This document shows, piece after piece, positions 42,897 through 54,539 of a DNA stretch of 64,000 nucleotides. The notes beneath the pieces are model-generated. The model made no database searches. It saw only the letters and a program-made list of their open reading frames with translations, and had not been told where the DNA came from. The stretch is from Heterohyrax brucei (Eukaryota; Chordata; Mammalia; Hyracoidea; Procaviidae). The position numbers were made by a program, and so were the translations under genes. Where the stretch lies: NCBI GenBank assembly GCA_028571685.1, contig CM053146.1, positions 19,875,431 through 19,939,430 on the forward strand, in the 5' to 3' direction. The first letter of the stretch is position 1, and the number at the start of each line of letters is the position of its first letter.

Positions 42897-45800
42897 GGCT
42901 TGCATGCTGCTGTGATGCTGGAAGTTATGCCACTCGTATTTAGATACTAGCAGGGTTACCTGTGGTTGACAAGTTTCAATTGAGCCTCTAGACTAAGACA
43001 GACTAGGACCGTGGCAGTTTATTTCTGAAAAGAGTTAGCCATGAAAACCTTAGGAATAGCAATAAAACACTGTCAGATGTAGTGTGGGAAAATGAGACCC
43101 TCAGGTTGGAAGGCACTCGGAAGATGACAGGTAAAGACCTGTGTCCTCAAAATTGAGTTGACCTTAGTGATGTGGATGGAGTAAAGCCTTTGGGACTCTC
43201 ATTTGCTGATGTTGCATGACTCGAAATGAGAAGAAATACCTGCAAACAGCCATTAATAATCAGAACATGGAATGTACAAAATATGAATCTAGGAAAATTG
43301 GAAATCATCAAAAATGAAATGGATACATTGATATCCTAGGCATAGTGAGCTGAAATGGACCAGTATTGGCTGTTCTAAATCAGACAATTATATAGTCTAT
43401 TACGATGGGAAAGAGAACATGAAAAGGAATGATATTGTGTTCATTGTCAAAAAGAACATTTCTAGATCTGTCCTGAAGTACAGTGCTGTCAGTGAAGGAA
43501 TAATATCTATATGCCTACAAGGAAGGCCAATTAATATGACTATTATTCAAATTTATGCAGCAACCACTAAGGCCAAAAATGAAGAAATTGGAGATTTTCA
43601 CCAGCTTCTGCAGTCTGAAATAGATCAAAATGCAGTCAGGATGCATTGATAATTACTGGTGATTGGAATACAAAAGTTGAAAACAAGGAATAAGGGTTGG
43701 TAGTTGGAAAATACAGCCTTGGTGATAGAAGTGATGCTAGAGATAACATTATAGAATTTTGCAAGACCATCGATTTATTCATTGCAAATACTTTTTTTCA
43801 CCAACACAAAGGATACCTATACACATGGACCTCACCAGATGGAGTACACAGGATTCAAACTGACTATACCTGTGAGAAAAGATTATGTAGAAGTTCCATA
43901 TCTGCAGTCAGAACAAGAACAGGTGCTGACTGTGGCACAGACCATCAATTGCTCGTATGCAAGTTCTCTGGCACTAAAGAAAACTACAGCCAGTTCTCAA
44001 GAGCCAACATATGACCTTGAGTATACCCCACCTGAGTTTAGAGACCATCTCAAAAACAGGTTTGATGTGTTGAACACAAAAACATCATCCATGAAGAGAG
44101 CATTAAAAAGACAGGAAAGAAAGAAAAGAGCAACTTGGATGTTACATGAGACTCTGAAACTTGCTTTCAAACATGGAGCAGCTAAAGCAAAAGGAAGGGA
44201 TGATGAAATAAAAGAACTGAATAGAAGACTTCAATGGGCAGCTTAAGAAGACAAATGAAGTATTACAATGACATGTGCAAAGAGCTGGAAATAGAAAACT
44301 GAAAGGGAAGAACACACTATGTATTTCTCAAGGTGAAAGAACTGAAGAAAAGGTTCAAGCCTTGAGTTGCAATAGTGAAGGATTCTACAGGAAAAATATT
44401 GAACGACTCAGGGAGCATCAAAAAAATGTGGAAGGAATACACAGAGTCATTATACCAGAAAGAACTGGCCAATGTTCAGCCATTTGGAAAGGTGGCATAT
44501 GATCAGGAGCCAATGGTACTGAAGGAAGAAGTTGAAGACATTTTCACTGAGGGCACTGGTGAAAAACAAGGCTCCAAGAATTGGTGGAACATCAATTGAG
44601 ACATTTCAACAAACAGATGTAGCACTGGAAGTACTCACTTTTCTATGCCAAGAAATGTGGAGGACAGCTACCTGGCCAACCTACTAGCAGAGATCCATAT
44701 TTATGCTTATTCCCAAGAAAGGTGATCCAACTGAATGCAGAAATTACTGAACAACATCATTGATAGATATCACACTCTAGTAAAATTTTGCTCAAAGTCA
44801 TTCAAACACAACTACAACTGTATATTGACAAAGAACTCCCAGAAATTCTAGCTGTATTCAGAAGTGGATATGGAACCCAGGATATCATTGCTGATGGCAG
44901 ATGTTTCTTGGCTGAAAACAGAGAATATCAGAAAGATGTTTGCATGTGTTTCATTCACTATGTAAAGGCATTCAACTGTGTGAAAAATAACAAATTATGG
45001 CTAACATTGCAGAGAATGGGAATTCCAGAACACTTAATTGTACTCTTAAAGAATCTGTACATGGTTCAAGAGGCAGTCATGCAAACAGAACAAAGAACAC
45101 TGCATGGTTTAAAATCAGAAAAGGTGTGTCAGGGTTGTATCCTTTCACCATACCTTTTCAGTCTGCATGCTGAGCAAATAATCCGAGAAACTGGACTATA
45201 TGAAGAAGAATAAAGCATCAGAGTTGGAGGAAGACTCGTTAACAACCTGCATTACGCAAGTAACACAACCTTGCTTGCTGAAAGTGAAGAGGATTCGAAA
45301 CCCTTACTGATGAAGATCAAAGACCACAGCCCTCATTTTGGATTGCATCTCATCAAGAAAACAAAAATCCTCACAACTGGACCAGCGAACAACATCACGA
45401 TAAATCAAAAAAGGATTGCAGTTGTCAAGGATTTCATTTTATTTGGTTCCACAATCAATGCTCATGGAAGCAGTGGTCAAGAAATGAAAAGACAGATTGC
45501 ATTGGGAAAATCTGCTGCAAAAGACCTCTTTGAAGTATTCAAAAGTGAAGATCTCACCTTGAAGACTAAGGTATGTATGACCTGAGTCATGATATTTTCA
45601 CTCTCATCCTATGCATGTGAAATCTGGACAATGAATAAGGAAAACAGATGAATTGATACCTTAGAATTGTGGTGTTGGAGGCAAATGTTGAATGTACCAT
45701 GGGCTGCCAAAAGAACAAACTAATCTGTTCTGGAAGAAGTACAACCAAAGTGCTCCTTGAAAGCAAAGATAGTGAGACTGCTTCTTACATACTTTGGATA

Positions 45801-46003
45801 TGTTGTCAGGAGGGATCAATCCCTAGAGAAGGGCATCATGTTTGGTAGAGTGTAGGGTCAGCAAAAAAGAGGACTGTAAACGAGATGGATTGCCACAGTG
45901 GCTGCAACAACAGGCTTAAGCATAAAAACAATAAAGGCGTTTGACTGTGTGGATAATAACAAATTGTGGCTAACGTTGAAGAGAATGGGAACTCTAGAAC
46001 ACT
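42897..46003 (+). mobile_element. RTE LINE, near full length, rearranged 3' end (RTE-D)
   Basis: Starts within the RTE 5' region (ggcttgcatgctgctgtgat) and runs in order to the distal 3' region (gcaacaacaggcttaagcat, about 45925). Instead of the normal tail it switches to an internal RT segment (taaaggcgtttgactgtgtg, 45934-46003) that is already present once upstream at about 44960-45030. The usual tail is absent. Confidence 0.8.
43267..45900 (+). pseudogene. Decayed RTE endonuclease/reverse transcriptase ORF (RTE-D)
   Basis: Frames at 43419-43649, 43697-44014, 43782-44246 (154 codons), 44275-44502, 44788-45213 and 45271-45585 lie in RTE order. The endonuclease TGDWNTKV motif is at about 43657-43680. 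The RT piece 44788-45213 keeps FRSGYGTQDIIAD, YVKAFNCV and KVCQGCILSPYLFSLHAEQI. The active-site YADD reads YASN (45253-45264), so both aspartates are lost, on top of frameshifts. Confidence 0.8.
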
Positions 46004-46984
46004 TAATTTCTAACATCTATCAACTATCTCATCTATGATAAATCCTCACCCCCAGCCCTTGTAGCTATCAGTGACTTTTTTCTTCTGCTACTCTTTGCCT
46101 CTTTATGGTTGTATTTATATTCAATGTAATTATTAATAGCTATGAATTTAGTGTTGTCACTGATGTCTTTTTGTGTGTGTTCTTGACAGTTTGCTTATTC
46201 CACTTAATTTTCTATGCTGAGTCAAGCATCTGAATAGGCTGGTGAGCCAGTTTTATTATTGGAGCCTTAGGAATTCAAACACACTGCCATCAGATGGTTA
46301 GAGTTGTGTTCAGCTAGGCAGCCCAGTTAGTAAGGGTGATCTGTGTGTGCTCAGATTTCTGGTTGTGAGTACAACTGAGAAAGGTGGGGGAGTTCCTGTC
46401 TCAGGGGAGCTGGGAGAGTTTTTTTATGTCCCCCTTTGTTTCCCTCTCCAGGAAATCCTTGTGGCATAGTGCTTCAAGTGCTACGACTGCTAACCAAAAT
46501 GTTGGCAGTTCAAATCCACCAGGTACTCTATGGGAAAAAGGGAGAATCACTGTGGAAGGGGAGGGAAGATCAGCCAGTAGGAAAGGCTTAAATCCTCACA
46601 AGTTCGCAAGCAGTTACCTTAGTGATGCTCAAATGGAAGTCCTCTGCTATTCTGCAGGCATGACTGTCAGAAGCTCAGTTTCCCTGCTGAGAAGGATGTG
46701 CTCTACTTCCCATGCAGCAGCTCTGTTCATGGTGCTGCCACTGCTGCTGCCACCACACTGGCATTAGTGGGACCCTCTGTGGGGTGCAGATCTAATTTGG
46801 GGGGAACTAGTTGCTTCTGGACCTGCTCTCCCTTCTCTGTCACCAGTCCAATCCCTGAACTTTCCCCTTAATATTCAGGGCTCCCAGAATGTCCCATGTA
46901 ATCCATTCAGTTGTTTTTCTGGCCCTTCATTGTTAGAGGGATGGCAGGATACTTGTGGCTACTCTTACATCTTAGCTCTGTCCC
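46004..46984. other. Unclassified stretch with a SINE fragment
   Basis: No confident family apart from the SINE piece at 46452-46533. 46240-46440 has the style of an L1 5' region in antisense, but I cannot support it. The ORF at 46384-46767 (127 codons) runs through the SINE piece and is not a gene candidate. Confidence 0.35.
46452..46533 (+). repeat. SINE head fragment
   Basis: Sense tRNA-like head (ggaaatccttgtggcatagt, gctaaccaaaatgttggcag, ttcaaatccaccaggtactc) with the 3' half missing. RTE-driven copies normally lose the 5' side, so a missing 3' side implies a later deletion. Confidence 0.8.
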
Positions 46985-47345
46985 TTGGTTATTGATGGAT
47001 ATTTGCAGCATTTCATTTTGATCTGCACCACATTAGCAAGCAAAGATCCCCAAAACTTACTCCATCCAGCTCATTAAGAAGGTAGCTGCCTTTAAGGAGA
47101 TAGCTCTTCCCCAGTCATTTTGTAAGTGCCTTCCTATCTGAGGGGCTCATCCACTGGCAGTATATCAGACATTTTTCTGCTAATACCTATAAAGGTTTAC
47201 CTTTGCCAATTTTTTCAGAATTAGAGTGCCAGACCCTTTTTCCTAGTCTCTCTTAGTCTGGAAACTCCTCTGAAATCTGCCTACCATGGATGTCTCTACT
47301 AGTATTTGAAATACTGTGGCATAGCTTCCAGCACCACAGATATGT
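46985..47345 (-). mobile_element. RTE LINE 5' region, antisense (RTE-F)
   Basis: ttattgatggatatttgcag, gtgccttcctatctgagggg, ttcctagtctctcttagtct, ggcatagcttccagcaccac are the reverse complement of the first roughly 400 bp of RTE-A and RTE-D. The rest of the element is absent. Confidence 0.75.
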
Positions 47346-47454
47346 GCAAGATGCTACAGGACAATAAACTGACAGATGCATGGTGGATATAAGTTGAATA
47401 CTTGAGGTTTCTGGTTTTTACTTTTCATTATTATTATCTTTCATCACCAGTATC

Positions 47455-47728
47455 TGTCTGCTCCAGGGAAAGGCTTTCCCCCTTGTCAACTCTGGAGGAA
47501 CATCCTTGTGTTGTATCAGTCTTTGTCCAGGAAGCATCTTGGCACAGGAACCTCAGGTCTGAAGGCCACATTGTATTCCTGGTGCTGCTTTCTTGATGGT
47601 GTGAAGTTCCCAATTCTCTGCTTACTTCCCTTTTATCTGTCGTTTTATCTTACTGTCCTTTTGTCTCTTCTGGGATGAAAGGATGAAGGGTGGTGCAAGC
47701 CACTCTCCAGGGAAACTCCCTTTACAGT
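47455..47728 (-). mobile_element. MaLR-type LTR segment, antisense half of an inverted pair
   Basis: Antisense LTR sequence (ctgctccagggaaaggcttt, ggaacctcaggtctgaaggc, ctggtgctgctttcttgatg, cagggaaactccctttacag). It ends where the sense half begins. Confidence 0.75.
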
Positions 47729-47729
47729 G

Positions 47730-48003
47730 GAACATGGGAACCTCACATCATCAAGAAAACAGAACTAGGAGAAGAGCGTGTCCTTCAGACCCGAAGCTCC
47801 TACACCAAGGTGTCCCCTGAATAAAGACTGATGCAACACAAAGACCTTCCTCCAGAGCTTACCGTGGGCAAAGCCTTGCCCTGAAGCAGACCTCCTGAAT
47901 TTGGAATTGTAGCCCACTGGACTGCATCAGAACAAACTTTCCTTTGTCAAAGCTGTCCTCTTCATAGTATTTCAGTTAGAGCAACACTAGCTTGACTAAA
48001 GCA
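47730..48003 (+). mobile_element. MaLR-type LTR 3' half, sense half of an inverted pair
   Basis: Sense LTR from gggaacctcacatcatcaag to the family 3' end (gagcaacactagcttgacta aagca). It repeats, in opposite orientation, the part of the LTR present at about 47459-47615. Confidence 0.75.
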
Positions 48004-48340
48004 ATATCCTTATAAATCTTATCTTTATTTGCCTTTGAGGGTTGGAGACATTACATACACACTTACCGATACTATGACATTGGCAAATTATGCACTGCAA
48101 TATTGTATATAGCACATATTCCAGAAAATGTTTTAACAAAAGTCTGTTTCTAAGTATAGCTCTTTGTAAATCTATCTATATATTAAAAGCCATGAGTTCA
48201 TACTGATACTCCCATTTTTGATCCAACACCACAGGGCTCAGTCTAGCCTTCCTATTTTTCTTTCTTGTTATGAGTTTCTCTAACTTAGAGAAACTGAGAT
48301 GCTGTTCTGCGCAGTATATTTACTTATTTGCTCAATCTTC
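48004..48340 (-). mobile_element. Old L1 3' region, antisense, likely part 2
   Basis: taaaagccatgagttcatac, tgatactcccatttttgatc, caacaccacagggctcagtc continue the L1M antisense order that breaks off near 40060. Probably the same element split by insertions. Confidence 0.5.
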
Positions 48341-48684
48341 GTTGCTATTGTTAGCTGCCATTGAGCCATTCTGACTTGTGTTGACCTCATGTACAGTAGA
48401 ACACTGGCTTGTTCCAGTGCCATCCATAAGATTTGTTGTGGATCAGACCATTGTGATCCATGTGGTTTTCAGTGACTGATTTATTAAAGCAGGTCTTCAG
48501 GTCTTTCTTCTTAGTCCATCATAGACTTAGCTTACTGAAACCTGTTCAGCATGATAGCAATATGCAAGTTTCCACTAAGAAGTAAATGGTGGTTACATAT
48601 AAGGTGTAATGCAGGGAGTAGAACCTGAGTCTCCTACATGAAAGGCAAGAATTCTACCACTGAACCACCACTGCACTGCCTCTC
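48340..48684 (-). repeat. tRNA-Gly-headed SINE with target duplication
   Basis: Antisense, full length: inverted RTE-like tail (gttgctattgttagctgcca), cggaagtag-type body in decayed form, cttactgaaacctgttcagc, and an inverted tRNA-Gly head (acatgaaaggcaagaattct accactgaaccaccactgc). Flanks TTGCTCAATCTT (48328-48339) and TTGCTCAGTCTT (48685-48696). Confidence 0.85.
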
Positions 48685-48696
48685 TTGCTCAGTCTT

Positions 48697-48861
48697 ACCA
48701 ACAACCAACCAACCCATCACTGTTGAGTTGATTCTGACTCGTAGTGACCTTATAGGGTAGAGTAGAACTGTCCCATGTGGTTTCCAAGGAGTGCCTGGTG
48801 GATTCAGACTGCAGACTTTTGTGTTAACAGTTGCAGCATTTAACTATGCTACCAGGGTTTC
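48697..48861 (-). repeat. tRNA-derived SINE, short variant, at the same target
   Basis: Antisense: aaccaaccaacccatcactg, gtagagtagaactgtcccat, ggtttccaaggagtgcctgg, ending accagggtttcc. The right flank ctgcttagtccta (48862-48874) is a third, worn copy of the target that flanks the tRNA-Gly SINE. Confidence 0.85.
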
Positions 48862-48875
48862 CTGCTTAGTCCTAG

Positions 48876-50240
48876 GATGCACATAAAGGAGTTTCAGAAT
48901 TTCTTACCCATATTCCTGTGAAACACATACCAGCTAACCAGTGCTTATTATATGTATCTAGCTCTTTTTATCTTTAGTCTGAGAAGACAGTCAAAAATAC
49001 TGTTTTCCGAAGTTTCTGAGGTTAATTTTTTCCAAACTAAAACTGTAAGGTTCATTCCATTCTGTTAATAAGCAGCACACACCACATACTCCCAATCTAT
49101 TTTCCACTTTATTTTTCTCCACAGCACATATCATTGTCTGACATATGACATCCCAACATGCATGTGTGCTAGCGCCAGTCCATTTAAGAAGGAAGGTTCT
49201 GTGAGGCAGACCTTGGTGTGCCCCAAGTGAAGAGTGTGTGGAGGGCCCCTGGAGGAAGCATCCTTCTCATTTGCCAGCCCTTGAGGTTCCAAGAGTGGGC
49301 AAACATGGTGTGCCACTGTAGTCCAATGGTTTGGTGCTTCACACACAAACTTGATAATTTACAGCAAGAAATACATATGCCAAGGCAGATGGCACAACAT
49401 TCCATAAGAATATTAGTGTGAGAAGACAGCACTCAGAAGGCTATTTAGTGGGTGTGGACTCAGAGTAAATGAAAGAAGGCACTCATGGCTACAATGCTGT
49501 GTCTGTAGGATCTTGGGCCTTGGCTATTCTTTTGTTAGCTACTACTGTGCTGGACACTGTTCATGTTGACAGTGCTGACTGTTGATCTCGTATGCCAACC
49601 ACATCTACTGTCATGGAGTCTGTGGTTTGTACAATCGACCTCAGCTGTGGTCCTTGGACACTTTCTTTCTCCTTGCTGGGTATCAGTTTCCTATCTGTTA
49701 AATAGGATAAAAATAACATGAATGCAAATGATACATCAGTTGGGGTTATATTCACATGTAAGTGAAGAAAAAATAACAATGTATTAAACTAAATGAGTTA
49801 ATCTCATTTCATGTAAAGTGAGTCTTGACGGACCCAGTCTCCTACTGTCTGCTTTCCTACCATTCTACTGTTACTTCTTTTCTTCATTCAGCTTATCTCA
49901 TAACCCCAAATAGCTGCTGGAGTGCCATCCATTACATCCCCTTTTTCAATATCAGGAAGGAAGAAGAGACAAAGTTCACAGCACCTGGGCCAGCTGTGAG
50001 GAAGTTTCCTGAAATCTGTGACAACATCTCTACTGCATTGGCTAGCACTAAGTCACATGTTTAGTCTTGGGTGCAAAGGATGCTAGAATAGAGTGTTTTT
50101 AGCTGGATCAGCTGAAAGTTGGGGATTGTATAACCAAGGTAGAAGAGGAGAACGGATACTGCATATTAGATAGGTAAGTAGCTATCTGTGCCTAACTTGT
50201 TTTTGAAATTTCTCCACAGACATATCTATAATTTCTTGTC
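48876..50240. other. Unclassified stretch
   Basis: 48890-49130 may continue the old L1. 49130-50240 shows no family. ORFs of 67-82 codons (49131-49432) overlap on both strands without motifs. Confidence 0.4.
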
Positions 50241-50306
50241 TGTAATTTGAAAATAAGCCAAGTGCCGTCAAGTCGGATCTGACTCATGGTTTGTAATTCG
50301 AAAATA
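50241..50306 (-). repeat. 36-bp tail-only insertion with target duplication
   Basis: tgtaatttgaaaata (50241-50255) and tgtaattcgaaaata (50292-50306) flank 36 bp whose core, agtgccgtcaagtcggatct gactcatgg, is the antisense RTE/SINE 3' tail. Nothing else of the element is present. Confidence 0.75.
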
Positions 50307-50587
50307 CAAACTCTCAATTTTAGAAGACAGACTATGGATTTGATGACAAAGCCTAGCCTAAGCTGATGTGAGGCTATTCATAGTCCTTATTTTTCCTGCT
50401 TAGTGCAAAGTGTCCTAAGTTTTACTGTGGCAAAATCAACGAGCTTGTTTATCTGGTACTGCCTGGGGCCCTGTTAGAAATGTTTGCTAACATGCCTGAG
50501 TGTCTGCCTCAAGTCGAAAAAATTCTAAATCTAAAACAGTGGCCCTAAGGGCCTCAGCTAAAGGAGTATAGACATGTAATATTGATT

Positions 50588-51470
50588 TTTAAAAAAATGT
50601 GGTAAAACAGATGTAACAAAATTTCCACCATTTTAACCACTTTAAGTACACAATTTAGTGACATTAATTACATTCTCGATGTTGCGCTACTATCGTAGAT
50701 TGAATTGTGTCCCCCCAAAATGTGCATAGTGATTTACCTGGGCTATGATTCCTAGTACTGTGGGACTGCCCTCTGTTTTGTGTGATCTTCTTATGCTGTG
50801 AAACCTAATCTCTGCCTGTGGTTGATAGAGTGGTTTCCGTTAGAGAGGACTAGCATGGGACTGTTAGCCTTCCTAAGGACACCTCCCGGCTCCAATGTAA
50901 AGGGAGTTTCCCTGGAGTGTGGCTTGCACCACCTTTTATCCTTTCATCATATAAGAAATGAAGGGAAAGGGAAGCAAGCAGAGAGTTCAGAACCTCATAC
51001 CATCAAGAAAGCAGCACCAGGAGTACAGTACATCCTTCAGACCTGAGGTTCCTATGCCAAGGTGCTCTCTGACCAAAGACTGGTGCAACACAAGAACCTT
51101 CTTTCAGAGCCAAAAGAGAAAGCATACCCCTGGATCTGATACCCTGAAGTCGGGCTTCCAGTCTACTGGGCTGTGTAAGAATAAACTGTTCAATGCCAAA
51201 GATATCCACTTGTGGAATTTCTATTAGAGCAGTAGCAGATGATTAAAATAGCTACCTTCACAAATACTTACTTCCAAAAGTTTTCCATTATCCCAAAGAG
51301 AAATTCAGTACCCTTTCAGCAGTAACTACCATTCCCCCCTCTTCCCAGCCCCTGGTAACTGCTAATTTACTTTTGTCTGCATGCATTTGCCTCTTCTAGT
51401 TACCCTATTTGTCCTTTTGTGTTTGATTTATTTCATTTCAATTTCAAGGTTTGATCATACCAGAACTTAA
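50588..51470 (-). mobile_element. L1 3' UTR, antisense, split by a solo LTR
   Basis: Left 50588-50690 (gtggtaaaacagatgtaaca, accattttaaccactttaag, tacacaatttagtgacatta) and right 51251-51470 (ccattatcccaaagagaaat, cagcccctggtaactgctaa) are contiguous in antisense L1 3' UTR. Confidence 0.75.
50691..51250 (+). mobile_element. Solo LTR, MaLR/ERVL type, perfect 5-bp duplication
   Basis: 560 bp, starting tatcgtagattgaattgtgt and ending gatgattaaaata. GCTAC at 50686-50690 and 51251-51255 is an exact target duplication. Contains a TATA-equivalent aatgtaaagggagtttccct and aataaa near 51180. Confidence 0.9.
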
Positions 51471-52927
51471 TTTCTCTGTGTAGCTAATTGTCTCCATGAA
51501 AAAATGCCTCCTTTAACATGATACCAGAAGTACTGGATGGTGCCTGACTACCATTACTAAATATTTTGACCAAAGATTCTATAGGAGGTGAGACCAAGAT
51601 GGCAGAGTAGTCAGACACTTCATGTAGTCCCTTTTACAAAGCAGACCTGAACAAAAACAAATGAATCAATTATATGACAATCTAGAAGCCCTGAACATCA
51701 AAGACGAAGTTAAGGAACTGAAATGAACAGTGGGGAGATGGAGAGAGGATTCAGAAGCAGAAAGGGGCTGCTAGACCTGGTGCTGTCATTCGGCAAACTG
51801 TATTGGCTGGCATGTGCAATGAGGCAAGCAGTGGCACTCGGGACATGTTTTCCACATCAAAATGGGTGAGTAGACTCAAACTTCCAGAACCAGCAAGACA
51901 TGGCACTTGATTGGCTAAAGATAAGTACAAGTGTCTAATTCACCAAGTGGTTTAAAAAAAGAAAAAAACTTTTGGGAAGTACTTGTCTCCCATTTACCTG
52001 CTCCCTCCCACTGTGCTCCACTTCCCAGTGTAACTTCAATGATGACTGTGCTCCCTGGGCTTCAAGAAGGACCTGTTGCATGCCCTGAGCCATTCTCCTG
52101 GCTTTGGAAACAAATTAACAGGCAGTAAAAAAATAATCTGCCAGCTCCTCTAAACTGGAAGCTCAGACCCAGATCCCTTGCTTAGGCACAGGAATCAGGG
52201 GTCCACAGATTCTGAGCATCTTTCACTTTTGCATAGATCTGCATAGTCCAATATCAATAGCCTAGGCCCTCATTAACACAGCATAACAGAGCATGTATCT
52301 GAAGCCTATTTTCATCTGTGTCTGCTCTAAGGGGAAGTGGCAGATTCATGATATTTGGTACTGCCTTGGCCATTAAGCGTATTCCTCATCTACCGCTATC
52401 AGAGGTCTAGGACTACTGGCTCCACCCATGCTACCTAACTACCTGTGACATAGGTCCAAGAATAAGTAGTAACTTTTATACCTTATAGCCAACAGCACTG
52501 GGTGCCCATAGTTCAACAGAAGAACTCACCACTCTATGTGCTTTAGGAAACAGGGACACACTTCCCACCCAGACACTCAGGGACAGCAGTCAATAGCTAG
52601 CTTGATCAGTGCATGGCCCTCTACTGCAGCCAGATGCTTGTACCTGTTTCAATCACTCCTATCTGTCTAGCACAGTAGGCAAGAGCCCACACCACAAACT
52701 GATGACCTGGACACCTGAGCTGAATCTACACACAAAAAAGTAAATGAACTCCTGGGCTCACATACCTAGTAAAAGCTCTAGCCACCTGGAGACAAGAGGT
52801 GAACACTTCAAAGATGCCAGTAATCAAACTAGTTTACTGATGGGCCTGTTTGGGCACATCAGCGCAAACAAAACAAGAAGCTAAGACACAGGAAGCAAAC
52901 TGAAATAAATAAACATAATAACTTATT

Positions 52928-53090
52928 GGAAAACCCTAGGGAAACAGTGATTAAATGCTGCAGCTGCTAACCAGGAGGCCGGCAGTTCAAGTCCACCAGG
53001 TGCTCCTTGGAAACTCTATAGAGTAGTTCTACTCTGTCCTATGGGGTCACTGTGAGTTGGAATCAGCTCAATGGCAGTGAGGTTGATTTG
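52928..53090 (+). repeat. tRNA-derived SINE, short variant
   Basis: Sense, complete: aaccctagggaaacagtgat, ccaggaggccggcagttcaa, gctccttggaaactctatag, gaatcagctcaatggcagtg. Flanks aataacttatt and aataactatt suggest a worn duplication. Lies in the L1 5' part. Confidence 0.85.
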
Positions 53091-54539
53091 GAATAACTAT
53101 TAGTGGTTCAGAGACAATGGCCATTATCAAATTATGTAAAGAGGCAGACCATGATGGTTTCAACAAGTCACCAAAATAAAGAAGTAAGAAATCTTCTGGA
53201 GGTAGAGAACTTAGAATTACTGGAGGTAGAATACAAGGAGTACTATATAGAACTCTTCAAGAGATTAGGATGTAGATCAGGCAAAATGCAGAACAAACAA
53301 AGGAGCACACAGACAAAGCAATAGAAGGACTTAAGAAGGTTATACAAGAGCATCATCACAAATTATGCAAGAATCTATAGTGATTCAACAAATAAAAATC
53401 CAAAAGACTAACAATAAAGTTTTTGAATTAGACAACTCGATGGAAAGTCATAGGATCAGACTTGAGTCAATGTAAGTCAGAATTAGTGAGACTGAAGATA
53501 AAGCACTTGATGTCAATTAATTTGAGGAAAATCAGACAAAAGAATTTAAAAATTAAGAAACCCTAAGAATTATGTGAGACTCTATCAAGAGGATTAATCT
53601 GTAAGTGAAGAGCTAGACAACAGAGAATATAGAAAGAACTGCTGAAGATTTGTTGCCAGAAAACTTCACTGATACTGTAAATGATTAGAAGATAGCTATC
53701 CAAGAAGCTCATCAAATGGCAAGCAAGGCCGATCCCAAAAGAAAATCACCAAGATATATCATAATCAAACTTGCCCAAACTAAAGAGAGAGGATGTTTTA
53801 AGAGTGGCTAGGGATAAACAAAAAGTCATTTCAAAGGAGAGTCAGTAAGACTAAGCTGGGACAACTTAGCAGAAGCTAGGCAGGCAAGAAGGCAATGGGA
53901 TGACATATATAAAACCTGAAAAGAAAAAAATCGCCAGTCAAGAGTTATATATCACACAAAACTGTCTCTGAAATATGGTGGTGAAATTAGGGCATTTCCA
54001 GATAAACTGAAGTTTAGGGAATTTGTAAAAACAAAACCCCAATTACAAAAATATTAAAGAAATTCCTTGGGTTACAAAATCTATAACATCAGATAATAAC
54101 CCAAGACTAGAACACTGGACAGAGTAACCAGATATCAACCCAGATAGGCAAGTCACAAAAATAAATAAAAGTAAAACACTGAAGACAAGGAAATAGAGAT
54201 GTCAATATGTAAATGAAGATAACATTTAAACAAAAAAGGAGGACCAAAAAATATAGTCATAGATCTTTTATATGGAGAGGAAATCAAGGTGATATAAATG
54301 AAATATTGATTTCTATTTAGAAAAATAGAGGTAAATATTATGATAACTACAAAGGAAACCAACAATCCTATACATCAAAAGAAATAAAAGAAGAACACGA
54401 AGACTCAGCAAATATAAAATCAACAACAGTGAAAAAGATAAAAAGAAAACACATAAACAAAAACAACTCAGCACAGAAAATTAAGTGGAACAAAGAAACT
54501 GTCGACAGCACACACACAAAAAAACCATCAAAATGACAG

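Noticed and set aside
48328-48875. CRISPR-like array from the repeated TTGCTCARTCTT
   Set aside because: Only three worn copies, spaced by complete SINEs; they are target-site duplications, and the genome is mammalian.
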